In this document: positions 1 through 4,948 of the stretch, one piece after another
Layout: each line of letters begins with the position of its first letter
How positions within the stretch are numbered: position 1 is the first letter of the stretch
Assembly (NCBI GenBank): GCA_023431215.1
Contig: JAEYXR010000014.1
Span: forward strand, 1 to 5,672
Direction of reading: 5' to 3'
Origin: Bacillota bacterium
Lineage (GTDB): Bacteria; Bacillota; Clostridia; Oscillospirales; Ruminococcaceae
Length of the DNA: 5,672 nucleotides
The notes under the pieces: generated by a model
Databases searched by the model: none
Seen by the model: only the letters and a program-made list of their open reading frames with translations
Told to the model about the DNA's origin: nothing
Position numbers and translations under genes: made by a program

Positions 1-147
1 AAATTCTTCCGTGTTTCGTATACAAATTCATCCAAATGTGTATTCTGTTTGCGGATTGCATACAGATGTTCGTAACATTTTTGTAGTTTTTAGCAACAAT
101 GCGTTAAAAAATTTGCTTTTGTTTGAACACTTAAATTCATACTTATA

Positions 148-180
148 GCCAACTTTTCCATTTTTTTCTTATTAGTTGGC
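148..180. repeat. Inverted repeat GCCAACT / AGTTGGC
   Basis: Perfect 7-bp arms at 148-154 and 174-180 are separated by a 19-base T-rich spacer. There is no T-run after either arm, so it is not a terminator on either strand. It could be an operator or a chance palindrome in AT-rich DNA. It lies about 70 bases upstream of the -35 box at 252. Confidence 0.3.
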
Positions 181-251
181 AAATATGCAGTTTTAAATTT
201 AAATTCATGCATTTTTTGTTTTTCATGGAATCTTTTGGACAAGAGAGAAAA

Positions 252-280
252 TTGACAAACTGCGTGAAATAATATAAAAT
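252..280 (+). promoter_or_regulatory. Sigma-A type promoter
   Basis: A perfect -35 box TTGACA (252-257), a 17-base spacer and -10 box TAAAAT (275-280, 5 of 6 to TATAAT) form the best promoter in the upstream region. An overlapping TATAAA at 273-278 gives a 15-base spacing. Transcription would begin near 287, about 380 bases before oppB. An intrinsic terminator lies directly downstream, so either the promoter makes a roughly 50-base RNA or oppB expression depends on readthrough. Confidence 0.6.
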
Positions 281-307
281 ATCCGGGTAAAGGTTGCATG
301 ACATCCG

Positions 308-337
308 GTGTTTGAAAAGACTTCAAACACTTTTTTT
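308..337 (+). terminator. Intrinsic terminator
   Basis: Perfect 9-bp stem GTGTTTGAA (308-316) and TTCAAACAC (322-330), with a 5-base AAGAC loop, followed at once by seven T (331-337). This is a textbook rho-independent terminator on the + strand. It may end a transcript entering from the left of the window, or act as an attenuator or small-RNA end for the promoter at 252-280. Confidence 0.8.
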
Positions 338-414
338 GTCTGCATGTGGGGCGCATCCCTCGATCCGTATCCACTCCCGAAATTCTTTTTTCTTTGATGA
401 TGGAATTTCCGCCT

Positions 415-470
415 TTTATTAAGGCTGTCGCAGGCAGTTTTAATAAATTTGTTTTGGCACCTGGCCTGCG
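415..470 (+). ncRNA. Stem-loop with possible pseudoknot in oppB leader
   Basis: TTTATTAAGGCTG (415-427) pairs with CAGTTTTAATAAA (435-447) in 13 consecutive pairs. Two of these are G-U pairs (423/439 and 424/438), so the stem is continuous only as + strand RNA. The 7-base loop TCGCAGG (428-434) contains CGCAGG (429-434), which is complementary to CCTGCG at 465-470. That would be a 6-bp, mostly G-C, H-type pseudoknot. The same bases can instead extend into a competing 7-bp helix 429-435/464-470, which breaks the 3-bp top of the main stem. I do not recognise a known RNA family. A structured leader or small RNA is inferred. Confidence 0.35.
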
Positions 471-483
471 CAGAAAACTTAAC

Positions 484-508
484 GGCCGCTGTTATAAGCA
501 GTACGGCC
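484..508 (+). ncRNA. Bulged GC-rich stem-loop in oppB leader
   Basis: GGCCG (484-488) pairs with CGGCC (504-508). CTG (489-491) pairs with CAG (499-501). A two-base TA bulge (502-503) and a 7-base TTATAAG loop complete an eight-pair stem. It sits directly between the possible pseudoknot at 415-470 and the perfect palindrome at 511-536, which strengthens the impression of a continuous folded RNA domain. Confidence 0.3.
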
Positions 509-510
509 AC

Positions 511-536
511 TAATAAAACAGCAAGCTGTTTTATTA
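511..536. repeat. Perfect 12-bp palindromic hairpin
   Basis: TAATAAAACAGC (511-522) and GCTGTTTTATTA (525-536) are exact inverse complements around AA. As RNA the CAGC/GCTG core with an A-tract before and a U-tract within the 3' arm resembles a weak bidirectional terminator. On the + strand the bases after it are A, not T, so classical termination is doubtful. It could also be an operator. The stop codon of a 38-codon reading frame (397-513) lies on its left edge. Confidence 0.45.
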
Positions 537-541
537 AAAAA

Positions 542-577
542 AGCAGGCAGCCAGATGCTTTGTGCAGGGTGCCTGCT
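542..577 (+). repeat. Stem-loop AGCAGGCA / TGCCTGCT
   Basis: Perfect 8-bp arms at 542-549 and 570-577. After one G-G mismatch two further pairs (551-552 with 567-568) continue the stem, leaving a loop of about 14 bases. There is no T-run, so it is not a terminator. It is one of three consecutive stem-loops between the palindrome at 511-536 and the oppB ribosome site. Confidence 0.4.
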
Positions 578-578
578 G

Positions 579-606
579 TTCCATAACAAAGTAATTATGG
601 AATTTT
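579..606 (+). terminator. Possible weak terminator or leader hairpin
   Basis: TTCCATAA (579-586) and TTATGGAA (595-602) form a perfect 8-bp stem with an 8-base loop, followed by TTTT (603-606). The stem is AT-rich with only two G-C pairs and the T-run is short, so termination would be inefficient. It begins one base after the previous stem-loop ends. Confidence 0.3.
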
Positions 607-610
607 AAAG

Positions 611-632
611 TGCGGCTTTTATGGCAGCCGTA
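611..632 (+). repeat. Stem-loop just upstream of the oppB ribosome site
   Basis: TGCGGCT (611-617) pairs with AGCCGTA (626-632) in seven pairs, one of them G-U, with an 8-base loop. It ends 14 bases before the oppB ribosome binding site, close enough to influence ribosome entry or protect the 5' end of a processed mRNA. Confidence 0.35.
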
Positions 633-646
633 ACAAACATCCCGAA

Positions 647-653
647 AGAGGAG
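647..653 (+). promoter_or_regulatory. oppB ribosome binding site
   Basis: AGAGGAG at 647-653 is the only Shine-Dalgarno match near the oppB start. It is 12 bases from the ATG at 666, somewhat longer than the 8-9 bases used by the other genes of the locus, which predicts weaker initiation for the first gene. The nearby GTG (653) and TTG (659) are out of frame, so ATG 666 is the start. Confidence 0.7.
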
Positions 654-665
654 TGATCTTGCAAC

Positions 666-1583
666 ATGGGCAAATATATCATCAAGCGGGTCAGCGCCGC
701 CTTGGTCACCTTATTTTTGGTGGCTACCATCACTTTTTTCCTCATGTATCTGGTTCCCGGTGGTCCTTTCCTGTCTGAAAAGGCCCCATCACCAGCAACA
801 CTGGCTGCGTTGGAAGAAAAGTACGGCTTGAATCAACCCGTACCTGTTCAGTACAAAAACTATATGGTCCGTCTGCTTCAGGGTGACCTGGGTACATCTT
901 TAAAGCAGCGCGGACGTGAGGTTAACGACATCATTGCCACCGGCTTCCCCGTTTCTGCACGGGTGGGCGGCATGGCTATTGGCATTGCCGTACTGGTTGG
1001 CGTGCCATTGGGCGCCATTGCAGCGCTAAAGCGCGGCAGCTGGGTAGACAGCACTATTATAGTGGTAGCCACCTGCGGCATTGCGGTGCCCAGCTTTGTG
1101 GTGACCACGGTATTGATGATTGTGTTTGGTGTTCAGTTAAAAATCTTGCCCACCATGGGCCTGACCTCACCGCTGCACTACATTTTGCCGGTGGCGGCTC
1201 TGGCCTTCTATCCTACTGCTTATATCAGCCGTCTGATGCGTTCCAGCATGCTGGACGTTTTGGGCCAGGACTATATGCGTACTGCAAAGGCAAAGGGTCT
1301 TTCTCAGTTTGTTGCTTTGTTTAAGCATGCTCTGCGTAATGCCGTCCTGCCTGTTGTCACCTATTTGGGCCCCCTGCTTGCATACACCATGACCGGCAGC
1401 TTTGTCGTAGAAAAAATCCTTACCATTCCGGGTTTGGGCAGTGAGTTTATCAGTTCTATTACTGCACGCGATTATCCTCTGATTATGGGTACCACCATTT
1501 TCTTGGCGTTTTTGCTGATTACCATGAACGTCATTGTGGATATCGTGTATAAACTCATCGACCCCAGAATCCAGCTGAAGTAA
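666..1583 (+). CDS. oppB: Oligopeptide/dipeptide ABC transporter permease, OppB/DppB family
   Basis: One of two membrane subunits forming the channel of a peptide importer. The 305-residue length matches the usual family size of about 306. It opens with MGKYIIKR and a first membrane helix at about residues 9-30, ending in the family signature VPGGPF (30-35). An outer-face domain (about 35-95) includes YGLNQPVPVQY and GDLGTS. Hydrophobic segments follow near 98-121, 131-156, 171-190, 228-247 and 273-297. The cytoplasmic EAA loop, which docks onto the ATPases, is visible as DYMRTAKAKG (202-211) continuing to LRNAVLPV (223-230). The sequence ends in DPR near the C-terminus, as is typical. It is the first gene of the operon and oppC follows after 14 bases. 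Family identity is secure. Substrate (oligopeptide, dipeptide, or another family ligand such as nickel or glutathione) is not decided by the sequence. Confidence 0.95.
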   Translation: MGKYIIKRVSAALVTLFLVATITFFLMYLVPGGPFLSEKAPSPATLAALEEKYGLNQPVPVQYKNYMVRLLQGDLGTSLKQRGREVNDIIATGFPVSARVGGMAIGIAVLVGVPLGAIAALKRGSWVDSTIIVVATCGIAVPSFVVTTVLMIVFGVQLKILPTMGLTSPLHYILPVAALAFYPTAYISRLMRSSMLDVLGQDYMRTAKAKGLSQFVALFKHALRNAVLPVVTYLGPLLAYTMTGSFVVEKILTIPGLGSEFISSITARDYPLIMGTTIFLAFLLITMNVIVDIVYKLIDPRIQLK

Positions 1584-1597
1584 GGAGGTAAGAGGCT

Positions 1598-2653
1598 ATG
1601 TCTATGGAACCCAAAAAGAATCCCCTGAGCCTGCAGCTGGATGTTTCTGACTTCCTGCCCGCCGATGAGGCTGAAAAGCAGAGCCTGGTAGTGATGCGCG
1701 AAAGCGTTAACTTTTGGAAAGACGGTATGCGCCGTCTGCGTAAAAACAAAATTGCTATGATTTCCCTTGTGGTTATTGTTATCGTTATGCTACTGGCTTT
1801 TGTGGTGCCCTCTTTCTATCCTTATACCTATGAGGATCAGATTCGTGGCAGCGAAAATCTGGGGCTGATGGAGTATTCAGAAAAAGAGCTGGCTCGCATT
1901 GAAGCCGGAGAAAAGGTATTTCCCCATATCCTTGGTACCGATAACATGGGCCGCGACCTTGCCGTCCGCCTGATGATGGGTGCACGTATCTCCCTTCTGG
2001 TAGGCATTGTGGCAAGTGCCATTATTTTAATCATCGGCTCTATCTATGGTTCGGTCGCCGGCTATTTTGGCGGCAAGGTGGATATGATCATGATGCGTAT
2101 TGTTGATATCATCTACACCGTGCCGGATATTTTGATTATCATTTTGCTTACCGTAACCCTGAAGTTCCCCTTAAAGGAGCTGGCCGAAAAGGTGCCCGGC
2201 TTTGGCTGGATTAACACCGTAGGCGTGGGTCTGGTTTGTATCTTTATCGTTTTTGCACTGCTGTACTGGGTGGGTATGTCCCGTATTGTTCGCGGCCAGA
2301 TCTTGACCCTGAAGGAGCAGGAATATGTTACTGCTGCCCGTGCCCTTGGCGCAAACAGCAGCCGTATCATCCGTAAGCACCTGCTTACCAACTGCATCGG
2401 TACCCTGATTGTTACCACCACACTGCAGATTCCTGCTGCAATTTTCACCGAGAGCTTTTTGAGCTTTATCGGTTTGGGCGTTGCAGCCCCTCTGCCCAGC
2501 CTTGGCTCTTTGGCTTCTCAGGCCATTGGTGGTATCAACTCTTATCCCCACCGTCTGCTGGCTCCCGCAATTATGATTTCGCTCATCATTCTGTCCTTCA
2601 ACCTCTTTGGTGACGGCTTGCGTGATGCCTTTGACCCCAAGCTGAAGAATTAA
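1598..2653 (+). CDS. oppC: Oligopeptide/dipeptide ABC transporter permease, OppC/DppC family
   Basis: Second channel subunit, pairing with OppB. Its ribosome site AAGGAGGT (1582-1589) overlaps the oppB stop codon and sits 9 bases before ATG 1598, which favours this start over the second ATG at 1604. A soluble N-terminal segment (1-48) leads to membrane helix 1 (about 50-71). The family block HILGTDNMGRD (110-120) and ARISL (129-133) follow, then further helices. The EAA loop is at EYVTAARALG (242-251) through HLLTN (261-265). FLSFIGLG (287-294) and GDGLRDAFDPK (338-348) are typical C-terminal motifs. At 351 residues it is clearly longer than E. coli OppC (about 302). The extra length is in the N-terminus, the outer-face segment after helix 1 (about 72-108), and an insert near 189-210 (KFPLKELAEKVPGFGW and after). 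Confidence 0.95.
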   Translation: MSMEPKKNPLSLQLDVSDFLPADEAEKQSLVVMRESVNFWKDGMRRLRKNKIAMISLVVIVIVMLLAFVVPSFYPYTYEDQIRGSENLGLMEYSEKELARIEAGEKVFPHILGTDNMGRDLAVRLMMGARISLLVGIVASAIILIIGSIYGSVAGYFGGKVDMIMMRIVDIIYTVPDILIIILLTVTLKFPLKELAEKVPGFGWINTVGVGLVCIFIVFALLYWVGMSRIVRGQILTLKEQEYVTAARALGANSSRIIRKHLLTNCIGTLIVTTTLQIPAAIFTESFLSFIGLGVAAPLPSLGSLASQAIGGINSYPHRLLAPAIMISLIILSFNLFGDGLRDAFDPKLKN

Positions 2654-2669
2654 GGAAGGAGAGAATAAA

Positions 2670-3701
2670 ATGGATAACAACAATTTACTATTGGATATTA
2701 AAGACCTGCGGCTCTCCTTCTTTACCCCTGCCGGTGAAGTAAAGGCACTGGGTGGCGTCAACATCCAGATGAAGGAAGGCGACGTTCTGGGCATCGTGGG
2801 CGAGTCCGGTTCCGGCAAATCTGTAACTGCTTACGCACTTATGGGCCTTACAGCTTATCCCGGCCGTATTGTCGGCGGTACCATTGACTTTAACGGCCAC
2901 CGCATCAACGATATGACCGAAAAAGAAATGCGTTCTATACGCGGCAATGAGGTCAGCATCATTTTCCAGGACCCTATGACCTCTTTGAACCCTGTTTACA
3001 CCATCGGTAACCAGATTTGTGAAGTTATTTTACTGCACAGCACTAAAAACAAAGCGGATGCACATGCCCGCGCCATTGAGCTGCTGAATCTGGTTGGCAT
3101 CAACGAGCCTGAAAAGCGTCTGAAGCAGTATCCTCATGAGCTTTCCGGCGGTATGCGCCAGCGCGTTATGATTGCTATTGCTTTGGCCTGTGAGCCCAAG
3201 CTGCTCATTGCTGATGAGCCTACTACCGCTTTGGATGTGACCATTCAAGCTCAGATTCTTGAGCTGATGATTGACCTGAAAAAGAAAATTGGCATGTCCA
3301 TTATCATGATTACCCATGATTTGGGCATTGTCTCCAATATGTGTGAGAAGATTGCCGTTATGTACGCCGGAAAAATTGTAGAATACGGCACTGTAGACGA
3401 TATTTTCTACAACCCCAAGCACGAGTACACCAAAGGTTTGCTGGCTTCTATCCCCAAGCTTACCGCCAAGGAGCATGAGAAGCTGGTGCCCATTGAAGGT
3501 ACTCCCGTGGATATGCTGAATCCTCCCGCAGGCTGCCCCTTTGCACCACGCTGCAAAAAGGCCATGAAAATTTGTCTGCGCGAGATGCCTCCTTACACCG
3601 ATATTTCCGACGTCCATTACAGCGCCTGCTGGCTGCTGCAAAAGGAAGAGTTTGAGGCTAAAAACGGCAATATCCCCACCGAAGGAGGTGCAAACGCATG
3701 A
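2670..3701 (+). CDS. oppD: Peptide ABC transporter ATP-binding protein, OppD/DppD family
   Basis: One of the two ATPases driving import, bound to the cytoplasmic face of OppBC. All nucleotide-binding motifs are intact: Walker A GESGSGKS (44-51), Q-loop FQDPM (99-103), signature LSGGMRQR (158-165), Walker B LLIADEP (178-184) with catalytic Glu183, D-loop ALD (187-189) and switch His216. The family-specific C-terminal extension follows, with GTPVDMLNPPAGCPFAPRC (277-295) and cysteines 289, 295, 302 and 320. In related peptide importers this four-cysteine set can hold an iron-sulfur cluster. Length 343 is normal for OppD. The site AAGGAG (2656-2661) lies 8 bases before the ATG, 16 bases after the oppC stop. 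The end overlaps oppF by four bases (ATGA), and its last codons contain the oppF ribosome site, so translation of the two is probably coupled. Confidence 0.95.
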   Translation: MDNNNLLLDIKDLRLSFFTPAGEVKALGGVNIQMKEGDVLGIVGESGSGKSVTAYALMGLTAYPGRIVGGTIDFNGHRINDMTEKEMRSIRGNEVSIIFQDPMTSLNPVYTIGNQICEVILLHSTKNKADAHARAIELLNLVGINEPEKRLKQYPHELSGGMRQRVMIAIALACEPKLLIADEPTTALDVTIQAQILELMIDLKKKIGMSIIMITHDLGIVSNMCEKIAVMYAGKIVEYGTVDDIFYNPKHEYTKGLLASIPKLTAKEHEKLVPIEGTPVDMLNPPAGCPFAPRCKKAMKICLREMPPYTDISDVHYSACWLLQKEEFEAKNGNIPTEGGANA

Positions 3702-4666
3702 GCAACCTGGTTGAAGTACAAAACCTAAAGCAATATTTCAATGTGGGTGGCTCTATGATGCACCCAAAGTATGTCAAGGCTGTTGACGATGTATCTTTTG
3801 CTATTCAAAAGGGGGAAACTCTGGGCCTGGTTGGTGAGTCCGGCTGCGGAAAAACTACCACCGGACGTACACTGCTTCGCCTGTATGAACCCACCTCGGG
3901 CAAAATCATTTATGACGGAAAAGACATTACCCATGTAAATATGCTGCCTTACCGCCGTAAAATGCAAATTGTTTTTCAGGATCCTTATGCTTCTTTGGAC
4001 CCCCGTATGACCGTGGGCGACATTGTAGGTGAGCCTATAGATATTCACAAGCTGGCAGCCAACCCCCAGGAGCGCAAGGATAAGATTATTACCATGCTGC
4101 AAAGAGTTGGTTTAAACAGCGAGCACGCCAACCGCTATCCCCATGAGTTTTCCGGCGGACAGCGTCAGCGCGTGGGTATTGCCCGTGCACTGGCCGTAGA
4201 CCCCGAATTTATTGTCTGTGACGAGCCTATCTCTGCACTGGACGTTTCCATTCAGGCGCAGGTTATCAACATGTTTGAAGAGCTGCAGGAGCAGATGGGC
4301 CTGACCTACCTGTTTATCGCCCACGACCTGAGTGTGGTTAAGCATATCAGCAACCGCATTGGTGTTATGTACCTTGGTAAAATGGTTGAATTGGCAGACA
4401 GCTATGAGCTGACCTTCCACAGCGTTCATCCCTACACCAAGAGCCTGGTTTCTGCCATTCCTGTGGCAGACCCTGTTACCAGCCGCAACTCCAAGCGCAT
4501 TGTGCTGGAAGGTGATGTTCCCAGTCCGCTGAATCCCCCTTCTGGCTGCCGCTTCCGCACACGATGCCCTTATGCCACCAAGCGCTGTGCAGAGGAAGAG
4601 CCCGAATTCCGTGAGGTTTCTGCAGGCCACTATGCCGCCTGCCACAACCTAGAGATGGTAAAGTAA
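3698..4666 (+). CDS. oppF: Peptide ABC transporter ATP-binding protein, OppF/DppF family
   Basis: Partner ATPase of OppD; the two form the heterodimer that powers peptide import. Motifs are complete: Walker A GESGCGKT (46-53), Q-loop VFQDP (92-96), signature FSGGQRQR (151-158), Walker B FIVCDEP (171-177) with Glu176, D-loop ALD (180-182) and His209. Both ATP sites of the pair therefore look competent. The C-terminal extension SPLNPPSGCRFRTRC (276-290) carries cysteines 284, 290, 297 and 315, with exactly the same spacing as in OppD. Length 322 is slightly below E. coli OppF (334) but nothing essential is missing. A near-ideal ribosome site AAGGAGGTG (3682-3690) lies inside the oppD end, 9 bases from the ATG. 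The start codon overlaps the oppD stop. This is the last gene of the four-gene unit. A 342-base regulatory gap separates it from oppA. Confidence 0.95.
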   Translation: MSNLVEVQNLKQYFNVGGSMMHPKYVKAVDDVSFAIQKGETLGLVGESGCGKTTTGRTLLRLYEPTSGKIIYDGKDITHVNMLPYRRKMQIVFQDPYASLDPRMTVGDIVGEPIDIHKLAANPQERKDKIITMLQRVGLNSEHANRYPHEFSGGQRQRVGIARALAVDPEFIVCDEPISALDVSIQAQVINMFEELQEQMGLTYLFIAHDLSVVKHISNRIGVMYLGKMVELADSYELTFHSVHPYTKSLVSAIPVADPVTSRNSKRIVLEGDVPSPLNPPSGCRFRTRCPYATKRCAEEEPEFREVSAGHYAACHNLEMVK

Positions 4667-4683
4667 CCATTGTTTCTTTTTTT
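4614..4683 (+). terminator. Possible terminator at the end of oppF
   Basis: Within the last oppF codons GCAGGC (4622-4627) pairs with GCCTGC (4637-4642). After a 3x3 internal loop AGGTT (4614-4618) pairs with AACCT (4646-4650). Seven T (4677-4683) come 26 bases later, too far for a classical intrinsic terminator. The stem is in a conserved coding stretch (HYAAC) and may be chance. No better terminator is visible between oppF and oppA, so some readthrough into oppA is possible. Confidence 0.2.
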
Positions 4684-4697
4684 AAAATCAGTATAAT
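4670..4697 (+). promoter_or_regulatory. Weak promoter candidate after oppF
   Basis: TTGTTT (4670-4675), a 16-base spacer and a perfect TATAAT (4692-4697). The -35 box overlaps the T-rich stretch after the oppF stop, so it may be a by-product of base composition. It is the weakest-supported of the three candidate oppA promoters. Confidence 0.25.
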
Positions 4698-4724
4698 CAC
4701 TATGATGAGACATAACTAGTTTAA

Positions 4725-4794
4725 TTGCCGGAATTGTGCACATTTGGAAACTTATCTATTGTCGATATTTGCCATTTGTGTTACAATCCGGCAA
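4725..4794. repeat. Inverted repeat over the oppA promoter
   Basis: TTGCCGGA (4725-4732) and TCCGGCAA (4787-4794) are perfect 8-bp inverse copies. Both continue into CAAT/ATTG-type flanks with a one-base length difference. The right arm starts at the last base of the -10 box TACAAT and covers the likely transcription start, and the left arm lies about 35 bases upstream of the -35 box. This placement is what a repressor binding two sites would use. No regulator gene is in the window. Confidence 0.35.
4759..4787 (+). promoter_or_regulatory. Extended -10 promoter for oppA
   Basis: TTGTCG (4759-4764, 4 of 6 to consensus), a 17-base spacer and TACAAT (4782-4787, 5 of 6), preceded by the extended -10 dinucleotide TG at 4779-4780. 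Transcription would begin near 4794, giving an untranslated leader of about 215 bases that includes both stem-loops. Confidence 0.5.
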
Positions 4795-4811
4795 CAAAGC
4801 TTATTACATAC

Positions 4812-4840
4812 TTGTGCTAAAGCGTTGAATTAGCTATAAT
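4812..4840 (+). promoter_or_regulatory. Second oppA promoter
   Basis: Perfect -10 box TATAAT (4835-4840) with TTGTGC (4812-4817, 3 of 6) at 17-base spacing. The spacer contains a short inverted repeat, GCTAA (4816-4820) and TTAGC (4830-4834), around AGCGTTGAA. The core AAAGCGTT resembles the centre of CcpA cre sites, but the required outer bases do not fit. Transcription would begin near 4847. Confidence 0.45.
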
Positions 4841-4850
4841 AAGTCAAACC

Positions 4851-4904
4851 ATGGGGTTGTGCAGCCTGCTTGGGCTTATAATGCTTTTTTGCAATTATTT
4901 GTAA
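4851..4904 (+). other. Possible 17-residue leader peptide frame
   Basis: ATG at 4851 opens a frame encoding MGLCSLLGLIMLFCNYL, stopping at TAA 4902-4904. The peptide is strongly hydrophobic. There is no Shine-Dalgarno sequence before it, but the start is only about 4 bases from the transcript start predicted for the promoter at 4812-4840, so near-leaderless initiation is conceivable. Most of the frame lies in the stem-loop at 4871-4910. Chance is a reasonable alternative. Confidence 0.15.
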
Positions 4905-4910
4905 GCCCAG
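4871..4910 (+). repeat. Long inverted repeat in the oppA leader
   Basis: TGGGCTTATAA (4871-4881) pairs with TTGTAAGCCCA (4899-4909), eleven pairs with one G-U. An inner TGC/GCA pair (4882-4884 with 4891-4893) closes a T6 loop. No T-run follows the stem, so it is more likely an mRNA-stabilising hairpin, leader structure or operator than a terminator. Confidence 0.5.
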
Positions 4911-4918
4911 TACTATTG

Positions 4919-4948
4919 ATTAAGGATTCTCAATTGGGAATTTTTAAT
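4919..4948 (+). terminator. Hairpin with T-rich 3' arm before oppA, possible attenuator
   Basis: Positions 4919-4931 pair with 4936-4948 in 13 consecutive pairs, three of them G-U, around an AATT loop. The 3' arm ends in TTTTT (4941-4945), so the shorter stem ATTCTC (4926-4931) with GGGAAT (4936-4941) followed by U could act as a weak terminator about 60 bases before oppA. The G-U pairs make it a better RNA structure on the + strand than on the minus strand. Confidence 0.3.

Larger units (their letters stand above)
1..665. other. Long non-coding region upstream of oppB
   Basis: No reading frame here is convincing as a gene. The two longest, on the minus strand (90-374 and 223-510), have no ribosome site, start with GTG and translate to low-complexity, AT-driven sequence. 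Positions 1-300 are strongly AT-rich with many T-runs. From about 300 onward the base composition rises and inverted repeats become dense. The region holds a promoter, an intrinsic terminator and a chain of stem-loops listed separately. Its length and structure are far more than a simple operon promoter needs, so it probably carries cis-regulation or a small RNA, or the 3' trailer of a gene left of the window. Confidence 0.75.

Noticed and set aside
90..374. 94-codon minus-strand frame upstream of oppB
   Set aside because: It starts with GTG without a properly spaced ribosome site, runs through the terminator and promoter sequences, and its composition reflects the T-rich + strand (Lys/Phe/Gln-rich). 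It shows no recognisable domain.
344..397. 17-codon + strand frame starting ATGTGG
   Set aside because: No ribosome site, begins only 7 bases after the terminator T-run, and the product has no notable feature.
223..510. 95-codon minus-strand frame with a hydrophobic start
   Set aside because: The first 15 residues look faintly like a signal peptide, but there is no ribosome site before the GTG and the frame crosses several stem-loops and the terminator.
372..655. CACTCC at 372-377 complementary to GGAGTG at the oppB ribosome site (650-655)
   Set aside because: Only six pairs across almost 280 bases; expected by chance and not a credible anti-Shine-Dalgarno helix.
1..665. Possible T-box, riboswitch, CRISPR or tRNA in the leader
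   Set aside because: No T-box conserved box, no recognisable riboswitch core, no regularly spaced direct repeats and no cloverleaf with a T-loop were found by eye.
2171..2818. 215-codon minus-strand frame across oppC and oppD
   Set aside because: It is antisense to two clearly real genes with intact family motifs. Its length follows from their codon bias.
3030..3641. 203-codon minus-strand frame inside oppD
   Set aside because: Antisense shadow of the ATPase gene, with no ribosome site and no family motif.
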